Part shown: positions 12,390 through 23,043 of the stretch, piece after piece
Position numbering within the stretch: the stretch's first letter is position 1
Layout of the letters: each line of letters starts with the position of its first letter
From: Zantedeschia hybrid cultivar
Taxonomy: Eukaryota; Streptophyta; Magnoliopsida; Alismatales; Araceae
DNA: 64,000 nucleotides
Assembly (NCBI GenBank): GCA_030544215.1
Contig: JARZZO010000003.1
Span: forward strand, 35,220,379-35,284,378
Reading direction: 5' to 3'
Translations under genes and position numbers: made by a program
The notes under the pieces: generated by a model
The model's input: only the letters and a program-made list of their open reading frames with translations
The model's database searches: none
What the model was told of the DNA's origin: nothing

Positions 12390-12960
12390 CATGATCGGTG
12401 CAAGAAACGGAGCCCAAAGGATGACCTCGATATGTGTGTAGCACGGCACGCAAAAGGAGAGAAGTCGGAGACTCAGTGTGCCGGATCTGAGTCGGTCTCG
12501 TCGAGACGAATCCGACAGCGCAAATGGTGCACGAATCGGAGTCTGAAAAGACCTCGAACGGCGAGCACAAGTGTCTTCGTAAAGCGTGCAAGTGCGGCAC
12601 ACAAAACGAGGTAAGTCGGCCGCTAGTCGCTGCAAAATCAATGTGCCGGATGATTGGCACGTAAATTGAGGCGACTAACACGGGCCTCAGGATGCTCGAT
12701 CGGAGTCCTCGGTATGCGTGCAGAAGCGGTACGTAAAACGAGGCAGATCGAACACTGGCTGTTGCGAGATCGGTGTGTCGGGTGATTGGCATGCAAATCG
12801 AGGCGACTGACACGGGCCTCAGGATGCTCGATCGGGGTCCTCAGTATGCGTGTAGAAGAGGCACGCAAAACGATGCAGCCGGGGATGCAGCGCACTGAAT
12901 CTGGAATGGTCTCGTCGAGACTAGTCCAACGGCACATACGGTGCGCGAATTGGACTCCAG
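12390..12960 (-). repeat. Element A CG-rich internal repeats
   Basis: Partly repeated units of about 75-150 bp contain, on the minus strand, CGTTTTGCGTGCC, CACGCATACCGAGGA and TCGTCTCGACGAGAC-like phrases. The same phrases in the same order occur in element B at about 55480-55850. Open frames exist here (for example 12813-12352 minus) but they follow the repeats and carry no domain. Confidence 0.65.
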
Positions 12961-13239
12961 ACGAGCTCAGAGCGGGGGCGGTGCACTAGCGACTCTAATT
13001 ACATCACCCGGTTCCTGGTATCAGATTGGGAAGGCTGGCTCGGACCTGGCCGCACCCTGGCTCGAGCCATGTGACTCAAATCACCAAATGTCTTTGAATC
13101 TAGTCAAACCAGATAACAAAATAGGACCCAGGCCCTTCTTAAAGGAAATGGCTCGAACCAACGAGACTTGGGCTTGAACCAGCTGGGAAGTAGGCTCGGA
13201 CTGAACCGAGTCAAACCCGGTTTGATCAGGCTAGGTCAA

Positions 13240-13890
13240 AAAGGGCACGAACCCTTCTTCTCTTCCTTGTTTCTTCTTCTCTTCCTTGCCCTGGCTCGAA
13301 CCGACCGAGCTGCAGACGGCCCGGGGTGCGGCGAGGACAGGTGGGGTGGCAGCGTAGTGCGGCGACGGCGACTGCGTGGGGCGGCGGCCCCCGTGGCTTC
13401 GGTGATGGCGGGGCAAGCGACAACGGCGGCCGGCGGCCAGCTGGGCGATGGTGACGGCGGCGGGGTACGGCGACGAGGTCGACGGCTGGCGCTCGTGGTG
13501 GTGGTGGCGGCAGGACGGTGCTGCAACGCCGGCTTCGGCAACCGAGGCTAGCAGTAGCGTTGAAGGTGGCTGCAGAGGGAGGCGGCGGCGGCGACAAGGC
13601 CGACGGGCGCCGCGATGACAGAGGGGCCGGAAAAACACCGACTCCTCTACAGTCTTGTTCTTCGGTTGTTGCGACAGAGTTGAGGGAGAGAAGAATGATG
13701 GCGGCGTGTTGTGCCGGCGGGCTGCAACGGGCAGTGGGGCGAGGTGGAGACGACGACGGCGATGGCAGCAGTGGCGGTTGGAGTTGGCGGTGGCGAGGGG
13801 TGCGGCCGCGGCGACGGAGAGTAGCGACGCTTGCGGTGGTGGAGCCTGCGGAGGGGGGGCGACGGAATGGCGGCGCAGTGGGGGATCAAG
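13240..13890 (-). other. Element A GC-rich leader
   Basis: Very GC- and CpG-rich sequence between the PBS and the repeat region, unlike the AT-rich surroundings. Several long overlapping frames on both strands (for example 13977-13231 minus, 248 codons) are rich in P, R, H and A and have no domain. They are best read as side effects of base composition. Confidence 0.6.
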
Positions 13891-13893
13891 GTA

Positions 13894-13906
13894 GGCTTTG
13901 ATACCA
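13894..13906 (-). promoter_or_regulatory. Element A primer-binding site
   Basis: The minus strand reads TGGTATCAAAGCC, four bases inside the 5' LTR end (CCCTATCA). It is a tRNA-iMet type PBS. Confidence 0.8.
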
Positions 13907-13910
13907 AAAC

Positions 13911-14312
13911 TGATAGGGGACAGGGGGGGGGAGATAAAAAGTGGGTTTAGTGGAGGGGGAACCGGTCGACGTTGCACCGATGGGCGGTCTCCGGCGTCAC
14001 ACCGGAGCAGGGATTCCCTCGGTGTCGCACTGATGAAGAGGGGTGGAGAGGGTCTCCGTCGTAGAGACCAAAATGCACAATCAGGTAATTTTTTTTTCTC
14101 TCAAAATTCATCATCCCTTTCTTCTAAGAGAGAACATACATATATAGACTCCTTTGTAACTCCTGTCCCTTGAAATTCCTATCAGACTCTAGGACTTCTT
14201 TTATTCATATTTCTATAACTCCTAAATTAATAAAGACATAATGGGCCATAAATTGGCCTAATAAAAGCAAAAAGGAATGGGGGAGGGATTCTTTGCTTCA
14301 TATCCTGCATCA
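13911..14312 (-). mobile_element. Element A 5' LTR
   Basis: A 402-bp copy of the LTR at 10960-11363. On the minus strand it starts TGATGCAGGATATG and ends CCCTATCA. It is followed by the GAAGG duplication. Confidence 0.85.
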
Positions 14313-15116
14313 GAAGGGAGGATATGCTGTCTAAAGAATCCCTTATCCCTTTAAAGGATATTTAAATGATAACTTTAATCATTTCATCTTCTTTTAAGGG
14401 TCCTAATGAAAGTCGTGTCTAAAAGATTGTTTTCTTAGTACTTTTAAAAGGCCCTAAGTCCTCATGTCCCCATGAGAACTCCAGAATCCCTTAAGTATCC
14501 TTCAAAGGATCTTTGCAAATTTTCTAAAAAAATATAAGAAAAAGAATCTCGTTTGAGTGTATCGCACCAAGGTAATTTGTTGTACTCCTGTTTTATCAGT
14601 AAGCCTTAATGGATGGTTAATCAAGGGTTGCCAGTTAATAATTGGCATAATTAATACTGACCAAGGTCAGTGGGGAGAGGTTAAGAACACGGATGCACAT
14701 TTGATCCACAAATTCTAGACTTGAGGGCTAATCCCAAGTTCTCAAAGTCTATAAAAAAAAAAGAGAAGATTATATTTTTTTTAAACTCCAAGAATTCTCT
14801 TTTAAACCAAGTCCTCTTTTCCAAAATCCAAAATCTTTTAAATAAAAAAATCATCTTAAAAAAATGAAGTCTCACATGTGATAAGTCACCAATGAACTGT
14901 TGTACCAACCACTGCTAGTATTAGACATCAGTGTAAGTCAATAATAAACTATTGTTCTAGCTTCTCACCATGTATTAGACACCATTATCAGGCACTGTAT
15001 CATTGTAATATTAATTTTATAGAAACTCCCATTCATGCATTGTAAGTGGGATTTCATGTTATCATACTGGTCAATTCTTCTTGCTTGCACTGTCCATTAA
15101 GTTTCTATTCAATGTA

Positions 15117-15300
15117 ATGAGCTTGGAGAGACATTACCTAAATGTCCCATCTGCCATGGATATGTTCCAACACAGGCTTATGCTTTTCCCTCTTTTTTTC
15201 ATTTGCAGAATTTAGGTGGTTCATCACTTAACTATGCTCTATATGCCTTGGATATGTTCTAAGACATACCGCCTTCTTTTTTTCCTTGTTTCTTTTGCAG
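15117..15300 (+). repeat. Tandem duplication of the SEP1 last-intron acceptor (~92 bp, two copies)
   Basis: GGATATGTTC, a pyrimidine-rich tract and TTTGCAGAATTT occur at about 15158-15213, and again 92 bp later at about 15250-15305. The downstream copy is the acceptor that gives the intact SEP1 C-terminus. Use of the upstream AG (15207-15208) would read NLGGSSLNYALYALDMF and then stop. Confidence 0.75.
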
Positions 15301-15405
15301 AATTTTGGTCTCACAACACCACTGCCGACACTTGCTTTGGTTGTAACAGCTTTAGTTGGTGTACTTACAGCTTTCTTTATCTTCCAATCTGCATCACGCG
15401 ATTGA
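15301..15405 (+). CDS. SEP1: SEP1-like stress-enhanced protein, last exon
   Basis: After a TTTTGCAG acceptor the frame reads NFGLTTPLPTLALVVTALVG, then VLTAFFIFQSASRD and a TGA stop. This is the second transmembrane helix and C-terminus of the SEP1 family. The junction LLE|NFGLTTPLP joins in phase 0 with the exon ending at 4703, across an intron of 10,597 bp. Both exons are free of stops and frameshifts and the splice sites are canonical, so the gene can still be functional despite the transposons in the intron. A second, similar acceptor lies 92 bp upstream (see the repeat at 15117-15300). Confidence 0.88.
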   Translation, partial: NFGLTTPLPTLALVVTALVGVLTAFFIFQSASRD

Positions 15406-18400
15406 TTCTTTTGCTATGAATTTTTGTGATGAAATTTATCCTCATTCTTTCTATGCTACTCCGGTGGAGGCAAATGTATTTTAAGATCACATGTGCTTCA
15501 AAATTTGTTTTGATCTGAATCACCCTACAAGTGTTTGGCTATTACTCACGTCAGGATTGACTTCTTGGTTATCTGCAAACACTCGGTTCGTTTTCGGGAA
15601 CTGAGAATTGAATATTGTGAATTGGTAGTGAACAATAGAAGTTCCTTTTGATTCTCCATCAGTATAGCATCCAACTCGTCTTTTATCTGGATCCTTACCT
15701 GGCAAAATGCTGGCACTGGTGTGATGCTGGAGGTCAAGGTAAGAGTCCTTTAGATATATATCATTTATTTTGGGTCCCGTTTTGAGCTCATTCTGGAAGA
15801 TTAGATGTTTCGAAACAATCAGCATTCAGAGAAGAGGGTGTGCTTTGGACCCATTTTGATTCCCAAATAAAATTCAAGGTCTTTTTTTTTTTTGGCAAGC
15901 ATGTTGTAAAACTTTGGTTTTAGGCAGATCTTTAAGAAAAGTTGATTGTGCTATATTGTCCACTTCCAATATTATTACACAAATGCCTGAGCAATCAATT
16001 GTTACAAGCGGCAAAATACTAGAAAAGGTGTCAGTGCAATTCTATTGTTGCTTGGCAGTTTTAATTTGTCAGTCCAAGGACATGTTGACTATTACATTGT
16101 TTATTTTTGAAACTGATATTCTACTTTGTGCCCCTACACCTAAAGACAAAAGGATGTTCCATCTGTGTTCACTCCAACAACAACAAAAAGGAAAAACTAG
16201 GGCAAATTAGCTTTGTGACTTGCGTTTATTCCAGGTGTAGGAATGAATGGTTTATGTTGAGCAAAGACCTAGCAGGTTCGAGGGAAACAACTAGATCTGA
16301 TCTTGCGTACCTTCAATTTCAATATTCCCATCATCAAACCTTATTTGGATGTCCAGTCCTCTTATGAGTGCGAAGGACATCACGAGTAAGAACCTTAGAT
16401 AATTCATGCTTTTAGAATTCTTTCTGTTTTTCTCCATCAGGTGCTATATGTATTGCAACTGAGAGAGGTGTAGATAAACTTGAAGAAGCATTGGGTGGCA
16501 ATCTTTATGATTTAGAGAAAATAAATTGAAAACATGGAAATATGCTTGTTCTGTGATAAATTTGAGATTCTATACGAGGGTTGAACTGTCAATCAGAAAG
16601 CAAAATATTTGTTTGGTCTGTGATGGAGGTATAACATTTTGTACGCATGCCTACATGTTGAACAATCGGAGAATGTGATTTTGAAATATTGTGCGCTAAA
16701 CATGGTCATAGAGCGGAGGAAATAGAAGGCGTCACGGTCTAATTTATTAGGAAGTCTCACGTGAAAGAAAGTTAAAAGGACTTGAATGAGGGAAGAATAT
16801 CAATATGAACTTGTAATATAATTTTCCATTTCGATTTATGTGCACACTTTCTTGATGTTAAATGAGATGCAAATAGAGCTCTTAATATCAACTTTATTTG
16901 CATAAATGAAAGTATGATGATAGAACTCACCTTTCTGCATTAATAATAGCTCAATTCCACGCAGTCAAATAATAGCTCAATGAAGAAAAGATCCATTTTA
17001 CGTCCTTGTTTTCTATGGCCCTTTGTAGGAAGCAAAAGTAGGTCTTGATCATTCAAAAGAGAAAGAAGAGTCCAAGTACTGAGTTTTGTGTAGGCTCCCA
17101 GAAATTTAGACCGCGTTCAGTTGAGATATAGAGTTTATTTGTTCCTATTCTATGAATGAGCTTCTATTAGATTTTGTGGCAATTCTCCATGATAGTGGGT
17201 TAATCTAGTGAGATAAAACTAGGAATACATATTCCAATGCGTTGGTTAGACTATAGATTTTGTCTAAAAAAATCCTCACTTAAATTGACACACATAACGT
17301 CGTTAAGCGTGGTTAACTTGTTCTCCTAGTGAATGTAAGACGAAAGTTAACCCTGTGGCAAATATGGGCCAACTCTAAGATGTCTCGTAATGAATAGATG
17401 CTCAGGCTTTTGTGTTAGTAAGATTGGAAGTCGACAATCCAATAACTTGCTTTCTAAGGGTGTGGTTCCAAATAGGACCTTATGGAGGGTAGCTAACCTT
17501 ACAAGCTATATCTTCAAAACCATATGAATAGCAAAGCCTTAACATTATTTGACGGTGTCCAATAGACCACTTGCTTCTGATGAATTTTAATGTTGCGGCC
17601 CCAAATAGAATCATGTACAGGATAGCGATTTTAAACATAAAATTCTATGATGATATTTTGGTGTGTTTGCTTTCACTTAATTGGCCTTTTATCTTAAGCA
17701 ATCAGATGGAACCAAAGTGGTAAAACATGTGAGTAAGATCTTAATATTGAAAAGTCGGCTTTGTCTTCGCTTAGCTGCTACTCTGTCAAAACATTCTGAG
17801 CGCTTAAGAGGAAGGTTATGATGATTTGCAGTGAGGAAACTCCCCTCCAACAACCATCTATATGCAACTCCAAAAACATCCAAATTACAATGGAAACTTC
17901 CCTATCTTGGTCATCTGGCAACCAACCAAAAGACATGATATTATTACTAACATATTTTAATTTATCAAATACACGATTGTATCTCAAAATAATACAAAGT
18001 TTATTATTTTGTTATAATAATGTAACATATTAATTTTTGATAAATTTATGCACTTAATGAGCCAAATTTGTTATGGATGTTTTCTATACTTGTCCAACAA
18101 GATGGTGAAAATATATTTGTATTTCCGAATAGTATTATCTAGGAGGATAAAATTGAAAATATATTAACACTCAAATGTAATCTTTATAGTTACTAAACAG
18201 TCTACTTCACTCAACCTCTTTTAACATCGAAACTTTTATGTTACCTTATTTAAGATTAAGATGTGAATCTCATATTTCAAATTTAAGATTTCAGAATTTT
18301 CAAATGGGACCTAAGTCAACCATTTTTTTAACATAAAATATCTTTTGGATGTTACAATTCTGTGAATATTTGGTTCCAAGTAGAATCATATGCAGTTCTT

Positions 18401-19300
18401 CAATTTTTGTCCCTTAAAGGAGAATGCCCGACGAGTGTTGTCATGTGAAATGTGGAGATCATAACTAAACATTATTGTGATGCATGTGAAAAACATCATT
18501 TTGGAGTTCAATCCTAAATAGACATTTAATTTTCTATGTAAAGAAGATAACAAGAGATGAAAATAAGGAAATGTAACATGGTCTAGAAGTAGGATACAAT
18601 TCCCTATGATAATAATCCTTTCTAAGTTGCTTTTCTTTCTCCACAATAAGAGCACCTATAGAAATTTCAAGGATGAACATCATGTCAAAATCTACACTCC
18701 CTCCATAAATGACACCAGTTAGGCCATTTTTATTCAAAATTTATTCTTGAATTATAAAATGCTTTTGATATGAAAACCTACTTTTGCAAGCATTAGTGAT
18801 AAAAATGTCGTATTCAAAAATATAATTTTAATCATTTTCAATGCTTATCCTTATTGTTGATATTTTGATGAAATTTGAGATAATAGTTCGTGTTAGTATA
18901 CTATTATTTTTTTATAGGAGATGGAATAGCTTTATAGATGGAATCTTTCGTATAGTTTAAGATCATGCCTTTCTTATGGAAATTGACAGCTTATATCAAT
19001 GTTAAAAAACATAGACTTGAAAATTAAGGTTCATACATTACACAAAGTAGCTTATCAATGATTTTTTAAAAATTAAGTTTCATGCATTAGACAAAGTCAA
19101 TTATCAATGATTTTTCTTATGTAATCATTTTCTTCATTTCTCTCTCTCTCTCTCTCTCCTCCCCTTCTTAATCTATATAATAGTTTGAGAACTTGTTTGG
19201 TGTTCGACCACTTTTTGTTTTCTCATTTCATACCTCAGACTTTTGGTGTTCTCTATCTTTTTCATATTTGACTTTTTAAATGATAATTATAGCCAACACA
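15406..19300 (+). other. SEP1 3' flank and intergenic DNA
   Basis: AT-rich sequence between the SEP1 stop and the protease gene. SEP1 3' UTR should occupy its first few hundred bases. No other gene was confirmed. One short open stretch after a good acceptor at 16441-16529 is discussed under rejected items. A (TC)n run lies at about 19138-19158, just upstream of the protease start. Confidence 0.5.
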
Positions 19301-19784
19301 ATGGATTTTCAATCTAGGATGTTAAATGTTATGGTTATCTTATTTCTTTTATATACCTTCTCCTTTTCATTGGGTATGTCTATCACCAATTTTCAAGGAG
19401 ATCAAAGGGAGTATAAATTCTTGAGGAGTTTGGAGGAGATGAAATGGTTATATGAGGAGTGGCTAGTGACACATGATAAATCATATAGTGGACCAAGAGA
19501 GAAAGAGAGAAGATTCATGATCTTTAAGGACAACCTTCATTTTATTGATGAACATAATCGCCCAGAGTATAATCATTCCTATATTGTTGGCCTTAATCAT
19601 TTTGCAGATCTCACAAATGAAGAGTTTGCAACCCTTTATCTTAGTGTCTACACTAACATGACTGGACAATTAACTCTACCTGTGAGTGATCGCTATGTGT
19701 ATAAGGATGGTGACGAGTTACCTAGTGATATTGATTGGAGATCTAAAGGTGCCGTTGGTCTTGTGAAGGACCAAGGCAGATGCA
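19301..19784 (+). CDS. Papain-like cysteine protease (C1A), exon 1: signal peptide and prodomain
   Basis: The start at 19301 gives MDFQSRMLNVMVILFLLYTF, a good signal peptide. An in-frame ATG at 19280 is possible but would put seven extra residues before it. The I29 prodomain shows the ERFNIN spacing (EKERRFMIFKDNLHFIDEHN) and GLNHFADLTNEEF. The mature enzyme should begin near LPSDIDWRSKGAVGLVKDQG, which includes the oxyanion-hole Gln. The exon ends TGC A|GTAAGC, splitting a codon. Family role: secreted or vacuolar endopeptidase made as an inactive zymogen. No granulin domain follows, so this is not the full RD21 architecture. Confidence 0.88.
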
Positions 19785-20350
19785 GTAAGCTTTTTGAATC
19801 TTTTTTCATATCCCCTCTGTTAATAGCATTCTCATAAAATTTGCTACACATGTTGCATTATTATCAAACATTTACTTTGAATGTGAATTGTCAACCTCAA
19901 GAAATTCTCTTCTTGGTTACTATTTCAATCGATCCATTGAAGAATTCTTCTAATCTAGATGTTCTTCAAGTTTATTTCTTTAGTGCATTTATAGATTATG
20001 CTTTTAGATTACCAATGAGGATAAAATTGGTTGGTAAAAGCATAGAATCTAATGTTTGCGTATAACCTAACCAACATGATTTAAAATCAAAAGTTATAAA
20101 CTAGATGCATATAAAATTCTATTTAAGATTGGCATATAAGATGACACATTTATGGGGAAGTATTGGATTCAATGAGATTTCTTTCATTTACATGTTCCTG
20201 TATCATCTCTAAGTTTCATAATTGTGGGTCTACGTGTTTTCTAGTCTTTATTTTTAATTGCTAATCTATTTTTGTACACCTGAATTGTACTTGTGAAAAT
20301 AAATGTTGATCAATATTATGTCTTACATTGTTACTTGATATTATTCATAG

Positions 20351-20586
20351 AAAGTTGTTGGGCGTTTTCTGCTGTTGCTGCTATTGAAGGAATAAATTAT
20401 ATCACCACGGGTGAATTGATAACTCTGTCAGAGCAACAAATATTGGATTGTGAAATGTGGGACACTGGTTGTTGTAAAACTGGCTATACACACAATGCCT
20501 ATGAGTTTGTCATTATGAATGGTGGTATTGACACAGATGAAAATTACCCCTACCAAAAAAGGAAGGAGAAGTGCAAGTGGAGCAGT
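20351..20586 (+). CDS. Papain-like cysteine protease, exon 2: catalytic Cys
   Basis: After the TTCATAG acceptor the joined codon gives CKSCWAFSAVAAIEGINYIT, with the active-site Cys in SCWAFS. The usual family sequence is CGSCWAF, so Lys replaces the first Gly. The LSEQQILDC block is intact. The usual GCNGG motif reads GCCKTG, a clear departure in the S2 region. Then follow NAYEFVIMNGGIDTDENYPY and KCKWSS, ending at donor AGT|GTAACT in phase 0. No stop or frameshift is seen. Confidence 0.86.
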
Positions 20587-20683
20587 GTAACTATCTTATC
20601 TTTATATGTTTACTTTTCTTATCAATACATAGTTTTATTTTTACTAGCTTGATCTCATATAACTAACTTTTCCTATGTTGAAG

Positions 20684-20818
20684 GATAACGTTGTCTCTAT
20701 TACTCAATATGAGTTTATTCCAAGAAATAGCGAGGATTCATTACAGAAGGCAGTGGCAAATCAACCGATAAGTGTTGTTATTGGTGCCCATTGCATGGCT
20801 TTCCAATTTTACAAATCG
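20684..20818 (+). CDS. Papain-like cysteine protease, exon 3
   Basis: After acceptor TTGAAG the frame reads DNVVSITQYEFIPRNSEDSL, then QKAVANQPISVVIGAHCMAF and QFYKS, the conserved LQKAVANQP block of plant C1A proteases. It ends at donor TCG|GTAAGT in phase 0. The usual IDA.G...FQ.Y segment reads IGAHCMAFQFY. Confidence 0.85.
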
Positions 20819-22818
20819 GTAAGTAGATATATGCTTATTAATGTAACATCCTTAAAGTTATGTAGATGTACACATTTTGATGTTACATGAGACTACAATT
20901 ATGGGCACATGACATAGTCAATTAATTAACTCTAGAAGAATGATACATTCTAAACATGTGTTGCCTAAAACTACAATGTCAATGATTTGCATAGTTGAAG
21001 AGTCCGTGTCATGATACATGTATTTTTATTTTTGTGTTTTAGATTCACTGACATTTAGTATGGAATATTACATGATTGATAATCAAAATGAAGCAAATTT
21101 CTTAATTATCTATGAATGGAAGCTACTCCTAAACGTAGTGCATATAACTAGCTAAATCAAATTACTCTTTACTTCTTCATGTTAGCTTATTTTAAGATTT
21201 TCAAAGAACACTTTAGGATTGCCCATGCTTCCATGGAAGGAAAGATGATTCAATAGGATTTAGATGTTTAGTCTTTTCTTCTCTTACATGAAGGATCAAA
21301 TTGAATGACTATTTTAGTGTGTCTTAATATGGATATAACATAATTTTGTTTGTAACATCACATATAATTTAAATATAGTTTACTATTTATTTTTTGAGAA
21401 AGGCCTTTCCCTTTCTTATTCTATAAATCAAATTGGGATAACATTATGACCATTTCAAAATATATGGTTTAGCTTTTAGCTTTGAGAAAGCACTTTCTTA
21501 TCCTATAGAAATCAAATTAGGAAAACATCGTGACCTTTCTTCCATGATATACAAAAAAGTATTCTTACAGTCTTGCAAATGTGATTCATAATAGTATGGA
21601 TGAATGGATAGTTAATTATTGTTGACTTCCATTAGGTTCTAGGGTGGATTTGATCCATATATATATACATATATATAGTGATAAACAACTTTGTTAATAA
21701 AAAATATCATTAACATATTTTAGTAAACCATTAGACCATATGTTCTTTTATAAATGGTTGATGTGTTAATAATTAGGGATATTTCACTGTTTGGTTCAAT
21801 TTGAAAACCAAACCAAACCCAACTCTAAGTTTGGTTTGGTTTGATAAATATTTCGGTTTGGTTTAGTTTCTAAAGTTTTTGAACCATAGAAACTAAAGCA
21901 AATGATTCAAACTGAAAGTTTTAGTATCTACAAACAAACATTTTTATTTCACATATTAGGGGTTCATCTGTGCTACCCTATCCTTAAGCCAATGGGCCAA
22001 GGCCTATGGTCACATGCCCACTGGGGCGGATGAGAGATGGAAGCACAATATTTTCTTCAATAGAACTCTTAACCTCTTCCACTTTTTCATGTCCTAATGT
22101 GGGACTAAAAACTACCTGGTGCGCCTAGCATGTTGTGACAACTGACAAGCAAGAGCCCCTAGCACGTAGTAAAGAGAAACCTACTTAGTCCCATATAGGG
22201 AAAGGAGAATATAGGGTGTCAAGAAATTTGTGAAAGATACTTAACCCTTCGGCCTGTCACTTCCATGCTCTGCGCTTGGGGTCCATGACCAAATGCACCT
22301 AGGCTTAGCCAAGTGTTACACCTAATGGTAGATAGTTTAAGCTAAACCAAATCAAATTTAATTAAGATCTTACAATTTTGTTTTTATTGCCCACTCAGGT
22401 GTTGTCTCGTAAAATTTCCTATGATGGTATTTCATGTTATTTTCCATTCTCCTAAATTACATTCATAGACTTGTTGGTGGATGTTGGTGAATTGGCAATA
22501 CATTACTTTTTTCTATACAATGAAACTTAATGACACTTTTTGCTCCAACCTTTCCAAGAAAATATTTTTATGTCTATCATAATGTAGAGAATTATATATG
22601 TTGTATGTAGCATAATGAGATATTATATTTAATTACATTGGGTCAATAAGAAAGCATGATAGTTATGTAAGTGTTCCAATTGATGTGACTTATACAATAA
22701 TCATTGTTTGGAGATTTATTATTTAATTCTTCATTTTTTGCATTATATTAAAGGAAATTTTTGTGAATATCCTCATTTATTTTTTTTAATGATTTTATTT
22801 CTTATTTTCTTGTCGTAG
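20819..22818 (+). other. Protease intron 3 (2.0 kb)
   Basis: Most of the intron is AT-rich. A GC-richer block at about 21955-22340 contains AATGTGGGAC and CCCATATAGGGAAAGG phrases common in dispersed plant repeats, but no element boundary could be fixed. A short (TA)n run lies at about 21656-21680. Confidence 0.5.
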
Positions 22819-23043
22819 GGAATATTTGATGGAGGATGTGGAGAAAAGTTGCGACATAGTATGACTGTAATTGGCTATGGCACAGAAGATGGAAAAGACT
22901 ATTGGATTGTAAAAAATTCATGGGGTGAGAAATGGGGAGAGGCTGGGTATATAAGAATGGAACGTAATATTGGTGATCCTGCTGGAAAGTGTGGGATTAC
23001 AACATATGCATCATATCCTATAATGTGTGCTTTTAGCTCTTAA
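22819..23043 (+). CDS. Papain-like cysteine protease, exon 4: catalytic His and Asn
   Basis: After acceptor CGTAG the frame reads GIFDGGCGEKLRHSMTVIGY, GTEDGKDYWIVKNSWGEKWG and GEAGYIRMERN, ending in a TAA stop. The catalytic His (LRHSMT; family LDHGVT/LNHAV) and Asn (KNSWG) are present, so the Cys-His-Asn triad is complete across the four exons. The mature domain is about normal length. Divergence around Cys and His leaves open whether the enzyme has altered specificity or is losing function. Confidence 0.87.
   Translation, partial: GIFDGGCGEKLRHSMTVIGYGTEDGKDYWIVKNSWGEKWGEAGYIRMERNIGDPAGKCGITTYASYPIMCAFSS

Larger units (their letters stand above)
10960..14312 (-). mobile_element. Element A: 3.35-kb non-autonomous gypsy-type LTR element
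   Basis: The element is bounded by LTRs at 10960-11363 and 13911-14312 and by the 5-bp duplication GAAGG at 10955-10959 and 14313-14317. On the minus strand the order is 5' LTR, PBS, GC-rich leader, a repeat region, one long ORF, a polypurine tract (CCAGGGGAGA, 11364-11374) and 3' LTR. There is no zinc-knuckle gag, RT, RNase H or integrase, so it must be mobilised in trans. The phrase around the ORF end that encodes RGRIFSNQ, plus the tRNA-Met PBS, resembles the 3' end of chromovirus-type gypsy elements. The two LTRs differ at many sites, so the insertion is fairly old. It has the same order and size as element B at 53889-57176. Confidence 0.88.
9309..14876. mobile_element. Solo LTR (~2.2 kb net), interrupted by element A
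   Basis: The sequence begins TGTTGGAACA at 9309 and ends AAGTCTCACA at 14876. It is flanked by the direct repeat TGTGA at 9304-9308 and 14877-14881, which is the 5-bp target-site duplication expected for an LTR element. Removing element A and its duplicated site (3,358 bp) leaves about 2.2 kb with no second copy of any end, no PBS and no coding domain, so a solo LTR is the simplest reading. It includes a GA microsatellite, purine-rich and GC-rich runs (9480-9990), and the hairpin array at 10205-10870. Copia type is suggested by the TGTTGGAAC start only. Confidence 0.75.
4704..15300 (+). other. SEP1: SEP1 intron, 10.6 kb, filled with nested transposable elements
   Basis: The intron opens with GTACAT at 4704 and ends with TTTTGCAG at 15300. 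It contains an RTE LINE fragment, a solo LTR and, inside that LTR, non-autonomous element A, all listed separately. The stretches 4704-5275, 7067-9303 and 14882-15110 are AT-rich intron sequence in which no gene or named repeat could be recognised. A G/T-rich run lies at about 5173-5198. Confidence 0.8.

Noticed and set aside
13231..13977. 248-codon minus-strand frame and several others in the GC-rich leader of element A
   Set aside because: Open frames on both strands in all phases are expected at this GC content. The products are P/R/H/A-rich with no domain, and the longest runs across the PBS and LTR edge.
16441..16529. Possible terminal exon (TCCATCAG acceptor, then AICIATERGVDKLEEALGGN, LYDLEKIN and stop)
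   Set aside because: The stretch is short. No upstream exon in a matching frame was found between SEP1 and here, and I do not recognise the protein. A transcript search would decide.
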